This document shows positions 33,085 to 43,563 of a DNA stretch of 64,000 bases, piece by piece. The DNA lies in contig AP026538.1 in assembly GCA_026075535.2 (NCBI GenBank), forward strand, positions 2,108,001 to 2,172,000. Reading direction: 5' to 3'. The stretch's first letter is position 1; each line of letters begins with the position of its first letter. The position numbers and the translations under genes were made by a program. The DNA is from Tricholoma matsutake (taxonomy: Eukaryota; Basidiomycota; Agaricomycetes; Agaricales; Tricholomataceae). Below the pieces are notes generated by a model. It ran no database searches and was not told the origin of the DNA. It was given only the letters and a program-made list of their open reading frames with translations.

Positions 33085-34699
33085 TATGGTGTAGCATGGG
33101 TATGGGTAAACCCGCAGTAAACAGCCCACAGGTTGGACAGGTATGGGTACGGTTGCCAAAATGCTGGACCTGTGACATACCATACCCATTTTGGCAGTGT
33201 GATGGGTATTGATGGGTTGCTTGAGTTGCCAGATCCGGCAGTTGCCAAACTACCGATCAACTTCAGATTTCCGGTTCCTCTTCACCCATGGGCATTGCCC
33301 ATTGTAATAGTAAGTTTTTTGTTTCTTTCAACTAACTAAATGTGCTCTTTTCTAGGGTACAGTGTCAGCTCAACAACAGTAAGTTGTTTATTTCTTTCAA
33401 TTAACTAACTGTTTCTTTTTTCTAAAGGTTCTATCTATGTTGTAACAATGAGATGGTGCCAAGATGCCTAGGACAACAACCCAGGACGGGACCAGGAGAA
33501 CCCACTGCTGCAAGCCCCTGCTCGCAGGGTGGATGAGTTATGAAGGAAGCAATGACAAATGGCCCAGCACCCGCCCTAGCCCTGTGAGCCACTGCTCGTG
33601 GGGTGGGTCACAGGTGCTAGCAGCTGATGACAAGGGACAATGGGAAGGGGAACAATGAACGACGAATGGGAGACGGGGACACAAGGGACGAAGGGAGGAG
33701 AACGATGAAGACAATGACAAACCATGCAGGGCAGAGGATGATGATGAGGATGACAAGCGATGAGTGATGAACCACCACCACCACCACCACAGCACCCCCA
33801 TCCGCCGCCGAGAACGACTGTTCACAGGGTGGAAACGGGGAGCAATGAGATGGGACAACAATGCCAGGGGACAGGGAGAGAGAGGGGGATGAACGACCAT
33901 GACATGGGCAGCAATGATGACGATGGCAACGAGGAAGAGGATGGTGATGGGGCGAAACAAAAAAAAAGGCCCAAGAGACGCTGCCATCTCTTGAGCCATA
34001 GGTAAGTTGGTTTTTCCTTTCTCATTTCATTTTCTTGTTACTAACAACAAAGGTTTTAGGTAGTAATTTTACTATTGATGATGACGAGGGGGGAGGGGAC
34101 AAGAATGGTCAAGAACAACAGGGAGAACAAAAATGAAGGGGGGGGGACAAGGGGGGGACAAGAACAGGGAGGACAAGAATGATGGGAGATGAGAATGATG
34201 ACAACAAACTGCCAACGAGTGGGAAGGGCACCACCATGACGACCTCTTGCCCCTTGCCATCTTGCTGCAAGCGAGACGGCGGTTTTTTCTTTTTGTAGTA
34301 TTGTATAGAATTATTAAGTAAATAAATCCCTCCATCACTCGAGACGAGGGACAAGGTGTATTTTTTTGCATGTGGATGATAAGCATGATTAAATAAAATT
34401 CCATTGCTCATGTTATTCAAATTTAAAAAAGTATCTATAGCTTAGGTATTATGTACAGGGTGTAGTTAAGTTAGTTAAGGGCTTATACCATACAAACACA
34501 GGATGTTTAATAGCATAGAACATCAAATTTGAGGCAAACATCCATGGTGTATATATGTGGTGTCACACCTGCAGTGTTTCATGACAGACCATGGTAAAAA
34601 CCTGTCACCGTGGTTGTGGTGTTAGAATGGGTGTGGTGTTGGCAGGTGCGGGTGCAGTGTGTGAAATCTTACCTGTGGTGTGACCCATGCTACACCCTA
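33085..34699. mobile_element. hAT-like element carrying hairpin-intron modules
   Basis: Ends TATGGTGTAGCATGGGT and, inverted from the right, TAGGGTGTAGCATGGGT. An 8-bp duplication with one difference (TTCTCAAT 33077-33084, TTCTCGAT 34700-34707) flanks it. Removal of the element and one duplication restores GPFSIEKVLSP in the integrase frame, which confirms the boundaries. The interior has intron-like segments (near 33312, 33380 and 34002), GAGC-type hairpins (33507-33526) and a type ii hairpin near 33967, as in the MULE-like family, but no tRNA-like modules. Confidence 0.85.
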
Positions 34700-35146
34700 T
34701 TCTCGATAGAGAATGGTCCTTCTCTTTTCGGTGCGAGCTTCTTTGTTGCATGAGTCGTTCTGAGGTTCTTCGCTTCTAGCCATGCTCTGTCTCCTTCTGT
34801 TATGATTTGTCTACAGGAACCCGCAAGTACGGGCAGTTCATTTTTTCTTATTTGACTGGACTCTCTTCTGACGGAAGACACCTTGACGCATGGTGACTCC
34901 ATGCACCTGAACCCACTCTTACACGCACCGTGGTACGACACCCCCTCTACACGAGGTCTGTGACATCGGACCCTCACGATTGACATGCTGCGCTGCAACA
35001 TGTCCTTGACACCGGATCCTTGACATCGGATCCGTGACATCGGACGCCTCATGCGAGGCATGAGGCCTATTGTCTCTATTGTTCTTGTCTATATTTACCT
35101 GATAAGCATCTCACTTTCTGATTGGACAATAGATAGTCCTGGAACA

Positions 35147-35155
35147 GTATATAAG
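35147..35155 (+). promoter_or_regulatory. TATA box of solo LTR
   Basis: GTATATAAG about 75 bp upstream of the hairpin ladder. Initiation about 30 bp downstream would place all hairpins in the transcribed leader. The corresponding minus-strand boxes are near 31928-31935 and 42986-42993. Confidence 0.55.
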
Positions 35156-35230
35156 CTGTAGCTACACTCTGTGTATTCTCCAGCTTGACCTAATTCAACC
35201 AACAGTCTTAGACTCAACCTGAACACTCGA

Positions 35231-35478
35231 CAACTAAGGAAGTCCCTTAGTTGTGATACACTCGAACTCGACAGCTTAGGAAGCCCCTAGCTGTGATAAC
35301 CCAAACTCGACAGTTGGAAAGCCTCCAACTGTGATACACAAACAAATGGTCTACTCAGAAAGCCTCTGAGTACGGATAGCCGTGACTACTTGAGGAAGTA
35401 CCCAAGTGAAGGCAGGAAGCCCAATACACTAGGAAAGTCTCCTAGTGCAATATGAGACAGTTGGAAAGCCTCCAACTG
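35231..35478 (+). repeat. Ladder of LTR hairpins with a shared loop
   Basis: Stems CAACTAAGG/CCTTAGTTG (35231-35253), CAGCTTAGG/CCTAGCTG (35272-35293), CAGTTGGA/TCCAACTG (35311-35331), TACTCAGA/TCTGAGTA (35352-35372), ACTTGAGG/CCCAAGT (35387-35407), CACTAGGA/TCCTAGTG (35427-35447) and CAGTTGGA/TCCAACTG (35458-35478). Loops are AAGYC or AAGCC-like although the stems differ. Confidence 0.8.
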
Positions 35479-35523
35479 TAACACACGAAGCCGAGGCTGA
35501 GTTAAGGACCTATAGTCTTAACA

Positions 35524-36362
35524 CCTTCTTTGAACGGGGTGAAGTGCCTTGTCATTCTTTCCGCCATCATTTGTCTGGCTAACTCGTGAGTTGCCTTTGC
35601 TTCATCTCGGGCCCATTGCAGTGCGATGATTTGCTTCTCTATGGCCAGTATGTTCGTTTTCAGGTAGGGGAGTGGGATCGCCTTGGGCTCATAGCCCATC
35701 ATGAGGTAGAATGGGGAGTTCTTCTGTATGGAGTGCGTTCTCTGGTTGTGCATGAACTCCGCAGTCGGGAGGAGGTGCTTCCAATTCTCCTGATTGTTCG
35801 AGCAGAAGATCTGCAGGTACACTTCCACTTCTTGATTCACCCATTCTGTCTCCCTGTTGGTCTGGGGATGGTATGCCGTGCTCACCGCCAGCTTGATTCC
35901 AAGCAATCTTCCTAGCTCCTGGAAGAGCTGCGAGGCGAATCTGGGATCTCTGTCAGAGATGATCTTGTCTGGGAGGCCGAATTGTTTGTAGACATTGTCT
36001 AGGTAGAGGGTGGCCACTCCCAATGCATCTACAGTTTTCCTGCAAGGGATAAAAATTACCCCCTTTGTAAGTCCATGGTCTACCACGACCATGAGTGCAT
36101 CATAGCCATTGGACTCTGGTAGGTCGGTTATGAAATCTGTTGTCACCATTGCGAATGGTCTTGTCACTTCAGATTTGATCAGTTGTAGCAGGGGGGTCGT
36201 CGGGTGCATGTTGACCTTCATCTGCTGGCATATTGCGCATCCAGCAATGTAGTTCTTGATGTACGTCATCATTCCCAGCCACCAGTAGTCTCTTCTGACC
36301 ATTTCGGTCATTTGCCATTGTCCCAGGTGTCTGCTGGTTACTCCTTCATGGTATTTTTGCAC
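35524..36362 (-). pseudogene. Chromovirus integrase
   Basis: Starts near 36362 with the zinc-binding HHCC region (CAICQQMK) and the core: DFITDLPES, SDRDPRF, YHPQTNRETEWVNQ, in which the three acidic positions (D, D, E) are visible. The C-terminal part is cut by the solo LTR at 35523 and continues at 34708-34797 (DRAWLEAKNL, KLAPKREGPF). Catalyses strand transfer of element DNA in intact relatives. Confidence 0.85.
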
Positions 36363-36407
36363 CAGCTTCTTCCATAGATCTCCATTGTCAGGAATGTAGC
36401 ACCTGTC

Positions 36408-37914
36408 TCAGAAGAATAAGAGGCCATCTTCTATCTTCCAGTCTTCCAATGCCGATTTTATCGGCAGTGTTCCTTTGGTCTTTAGCGCCTCAATTGCACT
36501 TTTCACCAGGTCGTCTTTCATGATACTCCCTGCGAGTAAATCATGCATTTCTGCATCAATGAATTTCACAAATACTGTTTCTGGCAGCATTGTGACGTCT
36601 TCATTATCGTTGTCTTCTGCCAGTATGTGGTCCGCTCTCCGTGATAACACATCGCTCTGTACCATCTGTGATCCAGGCACATGGACAATTTGCAAGTTGA
36701 ATTCCAATAGGAATAAGCTCCATCTTGCCTGTCATCTGTTCAGTTTCTGTGCTGTTCAGAAGTACGGCAAGTTCTTGTGGTCCAACAGGATTACCATTGG
36801 GTGTCCTGAACCCAGTAGGTAGTGTCTCCAGGTCTCTAGCAATCATATTATCGCTAGTAGCTCCCTGTCGTAAATCTTGTAGTTCCATTCCATTGGTGTT
36901 AGCGCATCCACATGGATGCCAGTCCCCATTCATATCCCTTTGTCTCAGCACTCCTCCTGTCGCATGTTTTGAGGCATCTGATTCAATCGTGAATGGCTTT
37001 GTCAGGTCTGGCATTAGCAGTACCAGTGCTTCTGCAAACTTCCTTTTCAATGTTTGAAAGGCCTGTTCGCATTCTGTTGTCCAGTTGAATGTCTTGTCCT
37101 TTTTTGTCAGTTCATTAAGCAGTCTGCTTGTCTCCACAAAATGTCCAATAAACTTCCTGTAGAAGTTCCCAAATCCCAGGAAGGATCTGACTGCCTTTAT
37201 GTTTGTCGGGGTTGGCCAATCCTGTATACCTGCCAGTTTCGTGTTGTCCATGGCAATTTCATTGGGTTGGATGATCAGACCCAAGAATTCCACTTTGTGG
37301 ACGTCAAATTTGCATTTCTCTGGTTTCAAGTATAAGTCATTCTCTGCCAGTCTTTGCAGTACCCTCTTTGTCCTTTCCTGGTGTTCATTCTAATTCTTGG
37401 AGAATATCAGGATGTTGTCCATGTAAATCACGAGCCATCCCTCTCCGATCATGTCATGGAATATCTTGTTCATCATTGCCTGGAAGGTCGCTGGTGAGTT
37501 GCATAATCCAAAGAACATCACCGTTGGTTCAAACAGCCCTTGGTTTGTCTTGAAGGCTGCTTTCCATTGATCTCCATCCTTGATTCTGACATTGTGATAC
37601 CCCCATCGGATGTCCAATTTTGTAAACCATTTTTCCCCTCTCAGTTTATCCAACAGGTCTCCTACCAGCAGCAGTGGGTAGGTGTTCTTGATCGTTCTGT
37701 TATTCAAGTACCTGTAGTCCTGACATGGTCTTAGGGCATCTGAGTCCTTCTTCGCAATGAAGAAGAATGGTGATGCCATGGGCAATTTTGATGGTTGGAT
37801 GTATCCTTTTTCTAGGCTTTCATTGAGAAACTCATTGAGTTTCTTCTGTTCCGCTGGTGATAATGGGTAGACCCTGCAATCCTTTGCCATAAAGTCCGGT
37901 TTCAGTTCAATCAC
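36408..37914 (-). pseudogene. Chromovirus reverse transcriptase and RNase H
   Basis: RT from about 37914: MIELKPDF, KKDSDALRPCQDYRYLN, KWFTKLDIRWGYHNVRIK, LCNSPATFQAMMN, and the catalytic box YMDN where YxDD is required, so it is likely inactive. A stop near 37390 and a continuing frame (37329) give the thumb/connection (FLGFGNFYRKFI) and RNase H start (IESDASKHATGGVL). Frameshifts near 36900 and 36700 break RNase H before LNLQIVHVPG-like (FNLQIVHVPGSQM) tail. Confidence 0.85.
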
Positions 37915-38771
37915 ATGATCCCAGGGTCTTGATTCTGGGAATTGTTCCGATGCTTCCTTTTCAAATATCCATCGGTACTCCTTGTATTGTTCGGGGAGTA
38001 GTTCATCCAGGGTCTTTTGTTTGGGGTCTCCTTCCTTCTTGTGTGTCAGGTGCTGTGAGACCGATGTTTTTGCCCTAATCCAGATATTCTGTCCATATGT
38101 GTATCATGGTGATCCTTTTGCCTTCACAATCTGAGAGATAGTCTTCATCATCTGAGAATATGAGTACCTGGGTTCATTGTACTCCTCTGTCAGTGGTGTT
38201 TTAGCCAGTTTGAATATTCCAATGATGGGTTCTCCTTGGATGTAGGCGATCAGTAGTTCATCGTCTGTGATTTCTTGTTTGGGTGTCCCTTCCATTCGTT
38301 CCGTTGCCTGTTCTGTTGCCTGTTCATGGTTTGCCAGTGCTGGGTTTTCCTTCCCAGTGTCTTCTTTGTCTTGTGGCCCTATGGGCTCCACATCTTGAAG
38401 GGTTGTGATCGTGATCTCTTCATCATCAATTTCTTCGATCATTGCTTTTCTTGTCTCAATGGGCATCTTGCTTCTTCTTGGTTCTTTGTGGAGGACTCCT
38501 CCCATCAGTTTTGCCTTGGTGACAACTCTTCGGCATTGCTCTCAGTGTTCTTCTTTTGCCAGTTCTCCTTTCTTGCTTTTCAGGGCTATCTTTTCCTTGC
38601 TTTCGCGACTATCTGGGCCACTGCCAGTCGTCCTTCTTCTTTTTTGGTGGCCAGCTTCTCCAGTTCTTGGGTGGCCACCTTTCTCCATTGTGCCCATTCT
38701 TCCTCAGCAGCTTTCTTCTTGAGGGTGAGCTTCTCTTGGTCTCTAGCAATGATGCCTCGGCACCATGCCTG
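37915..38771 (-). pseudogene. Chromovirus protease-RT linker
   Basis: Charged sequence between protease and RT: an acidic stretch (IDDEEITITTL near 38430) and a Lys/Arg/Glu-rich stretch near 38550-38750 that is broken by stops. No catalytic motif. A linker of this kind is known in long chromovirus polyproteins. Confidence 0.55.
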
Positions 38772-39344
38772 TCATTCTTCTTTTGTCATGTCTAGAGGGT
38801 TCTTCTTCTTTTTGGTTCCCCTCTGGCACCATGACAAGTGTTCGTCATCGGTTTTCTTGGTCTGTACCCTACTGATAAGGGTTCTTCCTCTTCCATATGA
38901 GAATTCAGGATGGGTCTTGTCATACATCCTGAATTGGAAGGTTCCAATTCTCCAGTCAATTACTGGATTGATTCTTCTGAGCCATGGCAGGCCCAAGATG
39001 ACCAATTCCTTTCCCAATCCTGCAATGAGGAAGGTTGTTGGGAAAGTTCTCCCATTGATCATCAAGAGTCCCCTGGTGTAATGGGAAATCTCCCCCTTCT
39101 TGATTGGGGTTCCATCCACGTTCTTGACCTTGATCACCTTTTCCAGGGGGTGCAGCTCGAATCTGCTGCTCTCTGCGAATTTGTGACTCATGAATATCCC
39201 TCCCACTCCAGAGTCGAGTAGGGCTTCAGTTTCGATGGCTTTTCCTCTGCCTGTCCCTACCACTTTGACATCTAAATGCATAGATTGATTTTTCAAAGTG
39301 GCTAGTAGTACAGACCAGACAGAAAGTTCAGTGGTACCTGGCAT
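38772..39344 (-). pseudogene. Chromovirus aspartic protease
   Basis: Catalytic-type motif ALLDSGVGG followed by FMSHKFA, and the flap-distal ILGLPWLRRINPVIDW typical of Ty3 chromoviruses. Processes Gag-Pol in intact elements. The frame is open over 190 codons, but the flanking gag and RT frames are broken. Confidence 0.8.
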
Positions 39345-39361
39345 TGAGGCAGGCCACCCCT

Positions 39362-39563
39362 TTAAAAACCCTCATCCCCAATGGCAGCGACAGCTGTTGC
39401 CTTCTCTTCTCCATCGAGGTCATTCAAGATCACTCGGATCTTCAAGTAGGCTTCTCTGCCTTTGTTCTTTGGGAAAGGCCAGTCCTCGGTCCTCATCTCC
39501 CATTTCTTGTGTTCAGTTGCTCTGTGTCCGGGTTGGTGGCACACAAAGCACAATCCCTTTTTT
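39362..39563 (-). pseudogene. Chromovirus Gag zinc knuckle, 3' half of split gag
   Basis: CCHC knuckle CFVCHQPGHRATEH. The preceding gag codons (ERIEHIKKG) lie at 41723-41735 on the other side of the MULE-like insertion, which carries the duplication CCCTTTTTT. Confidence 0.8.
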
Positions 39564-39754
39564 CAGTACTTTACACTCCCCCCCCCCAGTCCAAGTGGAC
39601 TCCGCTTGGACTCTGCTTGGACACTCAGACTGCACTCGGACTTTGCTCGGACAACATCAATTGTGCATTTATTTACGCCTTCTAAAGTACTGTCCAAGTA
39701 AAGTCTGAGTTCCAGTCTTAGAGAAAGTCTTATAAGTCTCACAAAATAATGTGT

Positions 39755-39842
39755 GCACAGCAGGAATTGAACCAACAGCCTTCTGGACTAGCAATCACAT
39801 GACAACAAAACATGCACACTCTACCACTTAAGCCAAGTAGTC
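39755..39842 (-). other. tRNA-like pol III module, faces left
   Basis: Minus-strand A-box-like CTTGGCTTAAGTGGTAGAG (39820-39838) and B-box TGGTTCAATTCC (39763-39774). Confidence 0.65.
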
Positions 39843-41370
39843 ATTTAAAGTTACATACATCATATCTATTTATTACTGAAATCTAATTTTTTATATATTA
39901 TATTTCACAAAGAATTTCTAACTATATTTCAGAAAGGAGGAATTATGAGGCTGGCCTTGTGTTGTGTGCCAACCTATGACCCATGTGAAGCTCAGATTGG
40001 ACACATTGGAGGCTTTTGTGATGGGCCACCCTCATAATTTCTCCTTTCTGAAATATAGTTAGAAATTTAGTCTCAAATGTAATATTTCACAAAGAATTTC
40101 TAAATATATTTCAGAAAGGAGGAATTATGAGGCTGGCCTTGTGTCATGAATAGATTATTAAATTGACCCCCTCGCATCTGTGCGAGGGGTAATTAATATG
40201 GGTAATTAAATAATACTAAGCCCTCCCCTCGCGAGCTCGAGGGGAGGGGGCTGTAACTATCAATAATAAAAATAAATTAAAAACACCCACCATGAGCAAC
40301 TGTTGCTTGTGGCGGCATTCGTCTCTCCCCAGGTTGTCCCCTGGCTGTCTCACTCTCCTGTCCCCATTCTTCTCCCCCCCAAACCACACCACGAGCAGAT
40401 GCTCATAGGCATGGGGCAGGTGTCGTCATGGGTGTCCCCGCTCATCGTCATCTCCCTTCCCCCTTGTCTCTCTTCCCTCTCATCTCCCTTCCCTCTCGTC
40501 TCCCTTCCCCCTCGTCTCTTCACCCTCACCTTCCACCCTGCAAGCAGGGCCTTGCAGCAGTGGTGGTGGTGGTGTCCCCCCATTGTCGTCGTCGCCAGTA
40601 GTAGTTTGTACCTAAAAAAAGTTGGTTAGCATCAAAAAATGAAATGAGAAAAGGGAAAAAAAACTTATCTAGAACCCAAGAGACGTCAACGTCTCTTGGG
40701 CCTTTTTTTTCTCCCTGTCAGTACCTGCACTCTTGCACCCCCCATCCACCCCACGAGCAGTTGCCTGCGGCGGTTATGGGGGGTGCTGGCTGTCATTGGG
40801 GTCTCCCCTAATTGTCATCGTTCCACCTGTTGTCCACCCTATGAGCAGTGGCCCGTAGGGCTGGGGCAGGTGGTGTCATCCTTCCCTGTCATTGTTGTCA
40901 TTGTTAGCAGCCACTCTCCCCCATGCGAGCAGTTGCTCGCACTGGCGGGGGTGGGTGCTGGGTTGTGGTCTCATCATTGTTCCTTGTTTGGTGGTTTTGG
41001 GGTCATTGTGCTGCTACAGTATAGATATAACCTATAATTAATGAAAAAATGTGTTAGCTTAAAGAAAACATGAGAAAAGAAGAAAACATGAGAAAAGAAA
41101 AAAGAAAAAACTCACCTGGGGCCCAAACAACTCTATCGTTGTTTGTGCCCATTTCATCGTGTGCTGGCACGAGGCTGTGGCTGTGGGGTGTTCAGGGGGC
41201 AGTGGCAGCAGTGGGACATGGGAGGGAGGCATCACCATCGAGTGGTGGTGGTGGTAGTGGTGGTTGGTGATGATTAATGATGAGCTGGCATCATCGTTGG
41301 TGATGCGGCTGTGTTGATTTGTCATCACAGCTGGGGCACTACATAGAGAGATAAAACTATCTACCTGTAA

Positions 41371-41452
41371 TGATACTTTAGTCTAACAGTTATATTGTTG
41401 CCTTAAATGTACTTTATCATGTGACTATGAGGGTTCAATCCCTGCGGTAGCC
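41371..41452 (+). other. tRNA-like pol III module, faces right
   Basis: A-box-like TAGTCTAACAGTTA (41379-41392) and B-box GGGTTCAATCCC (41431-41442). Confidence 0.65.
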
Positions 41453-41722
41453 ACTGATTTTTCAGTCAATTATACAAGCAACTCGGACAGTCCTAGGACT
41501 GTACAAGTGCTGGTCCACTCAGACTCTGCTCAGATGCTTGGACAGTCTGAGGACTCAGCTTGGACTCAGCTCGGACTGGACATTTAGTTTGGCAGGACTT
41601 TCAGCCAAAGAAGTCCAAGCAAAGTCCGAGCAAAGTCCTCAGACAGTACTTGGACAGGACTCGGACAGTCCAAGTGTCTGAGCAGAGTTTGCTCAGATTG
41701 GGGGGGGGGAGTGTAAAGACCT

Positions 41723-42546
41723 CCCTTTTTTATGTGTTCGATTCTCTCCTGGTAGGAGAGGCAGTTGATCTCAAGTGGGGTTTCTTTTGCCTTAGAGGTG
41801 GGGAGCTTCTTTGTAAAAGTCTCTTGTAGCCTCCCTGGTATGGCCTTTGCTCTTCTCCACTGTCCGTCGTACTTGGAGGCAGCATTGATCATTCCCTCCA
41901 AGGTCATAGGGATTGTTTCCATATTGAATACTCTTTTGAGGAGCTTGGGGTTCAACCCATCCATAAAGAGTTCAATGAGGGTGGTGTTGTCATTGATTCC
42001 CGCCTTCTCTCACAGGATTCAGAACTGTGCTATGTAGTCCTCCAGGTCCTGTCCCTTCTTCAATGTTTTCATCTCTGTCCTGGCTCTGCCAGCTTCATCA
42101 ATTGGTGTGAACACTGTCTTGCGTGCCGATTCAAAGGCTGACCATATTCCTAGGTCTTCCTTTTCTGCCCATGTCTGTGCCCAGGGCAAGGCAGTTCCTC
42201 CATTCATGAACGACAATGTGAAGATGATCTTCTTCTCATCGGTGTCATAGATTCCATGGTTCACTCTCAGATAGAGTTTCACTTCTTGTAAGAACTTCAC
42301 AGTTCTAGTTTGGTCCCCTGTGAAGTTGGAGGGGGTTTGTATCCTGATCTCCTTGGTCGATCCGGTGGGTTCGGTAGACATGTTGGGATTGTCGTCGGAT
42401 AGGGAGAATGGATCTTGTTCTGGGGTTTCTTTTTTATCAAAAGATCTGAAATCCTCTTCATCGAGGTATCGGGGTTCTTCATCACTGGTTCTCCTTGAGA
42501 ACCACTTCCCCTGGTTCTCCTTGAGAACCACTTCCCCTGGTTCCAA
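41723..42546 (-). pseudogene. Chromovirus Gag, 5' part
   Basis: From ATG 42546: acidic N terminus, then the Ty3 retro-gag fold signature (SNFTGDQTRTVKFLQEVKLYL, FMNGGTALPWAQTW, LEDYIAQF). A stop near 42019 is followed by a continuing frame (FMDGLNPKLLKRVF, SKYDGQWRRAK) to the MULE-like insertion at 41723. Forms the particle shell in intact elements. Confidence 0.8.
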
Positions 42547-42689
42547 GTATCATACTAGTCGACCCTGGTATCTATACCATGGGGTTCTTCCTGATGATGA
42601 TGCACCGGTTGGAGGTCTGTCTGGGCTTTGTCTGAAAGACATTGTGTCTGCACCTAGGTAGGTGGACTTTGTAGATCAGCTTGACCTTT

Positions 42690-43365
42690 TGTTAAGACTA
42701 TTGGTCTTAACTCAAACTTGTCTTTGTTTATCGCACTCGGAGGCTTTCCTAGTGTTTCAGGCTTTTGGCCTTCACTTGGGTGCTTCCTCAAGTAGTCATG
42801 GCTATCTGTACTCAGAGGCTTTCTGAGTAAACCATTTGTTCATGTATCACAGTTGGAGGCTTTCCAACTGTCGAGTTTGAGTCTATCATGGCTAGGGATT
42901 TCCTAGGCTGTTGAGTGTTTGGATTGAGTCTAAGACTGTTGATTGAATTAGGTCAAGCTAAGGAATACAGGCAGTATTACTGTAGCTTATATACGGTTTC
43001 AGAGATGTCTATTGTCCAATCAGAATGCAAGATCCTTGTCAAGTAATAATAGAGAGAACAATAGAACAACAAGCCTCATGCCTAGCATTAGGCATCTGAT
43101 GTCATGGAGTGCTGCAGTGCAGCATGTCAAAGAACAATAGAAGATAAGCCTCATGCCAAGCATGAGGTGTCCAACGTCACAGATCCGATGTCAAGGGTCC
43201 GATGTCATGGAATGCTGCGGCGCAGCATGTCAGTTGACAGCAGTCAGATCAGGGAGTAGGTCTCCATCGGAGTGAGTTGTTTCGAGTCAGAAAGGAAAAA
43301 TGAAGTACCTGGCCTTGCCAGCGTACATCTGGTCATCCTGGGTTATGATAACAAAAATCGTAACA
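42690..43365 (-). repeat. 5' LTR of chromovirus
   Basis: 676 bp partner of 31631-32306, with the same TATATAAG box (42986-42993, minus strand) and hairpin ladder (about 42691-42920). Confidence 0.9.
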
Positions 43366-43563
43366 AGGATCCTAAGACAGGCAGCATTGTTATAGTCTAT
43401 GTTGATGATGGCTTGTTCATGGGGAAGAACAAGAAACTTGTGGATGAAAAGAAAGATGCCTGTCTAAAGCATTGGGAGTGCTGTCATACTGAAAAAGTCA
43501 TGGAATTCTTAGGCATGCATGTCACCCAGACCACAAATGAAGTCAAACTTGATCAAACCGATG
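43366..43563 (+). pseudogene. Copia reverse transcriptase, catalytic part
   Basis: Continues the copia RT frame after the chromovirus: KDPKTGSIVIVYVDDGLF with the YVDD active site, then MEFLGMHVTQT and LDQTD. Broken at about 43564 by the next insertion. Confidence 0.85.

Larger units (their letters stand above)
34798..35523 (+). repeat. Solo LTR of the same chromovirus family, opposite orientation
   Basis: 726 bp from TGTTATG to TAACA, flanked by the 5-bp duplication CCTTC (34793-34797, 35524-35528). Removal restores the integrase frame FKEGDRAWLEAK. A TATATAAG box is at 35148. Downstream of it is a ladder of hairpins. It is clearly diverged from the 676-bp LTRs, so it represents another subfamily or an older copy whose body was lost by LTR recombination. 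Confidence 0.9.
39564..41722 (-). mobile_element. MULE-like element with paired tRNA-like modules (best complete copy)
   Basis: Left end CAGTACTTTACACTCCCCC, right end GGGGAGTGTAAAGACCT, perfect 9-bp duplication CCCTTTTTT (39555-39563, 41723-41731) inside gag. Order from left: CCAAGTGGACTCCGC-type array, minus tRNA-like module (39755-39842), AT-rich spacer with an internal duplicated stretch near 39900-40140, GC-clamp hairpins (40163-40185, 40210-40250), GAGC hairpins (40290-40400, 40530-40555), type ii hairpin with a mutated donor (ATAAGT) near 40670, further GAGC hairpins, type i hairpin-intron cassette near 41025-41145, CAC repeat, plus tRNA-like module (41371-41452), GTCCGAG array. No transposase. 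Confidence 0.85.
31631..43365 (-). mobile_element. Ty3/gypsy chromovirus, 11.7 kb with later insertions
   Basis: Two 676-bp LTRs (31631-32306 and 42690-43365) begin TGTTAAGACT and end GTAACA. A perfect 5-bp duplication AGGAT flanks the element (31626-31630, 43366-43370) and lies within copia RT codons; removal restores HKDPKTG in frame. Coding order on the minus strand is gag, zinc knuckle, protease, linker, RT, RNase H, integrase, chromodomain. Three later insertions add about 4.5 kb: MULE-like 39564-41722, solo LTR 34798-35523, hAT-like 33085-34699. A purine-rich AGAGAGGGTGA tract adjoins the 3' LTR. Confidence 0.9.

Noticed and set aside
38275..39081. 268-codon plus-strand frame with hydrophobic and Cys/Phe-rich sequence
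   Set aside because: Antisense shadow of the chromovirus protease and linker.
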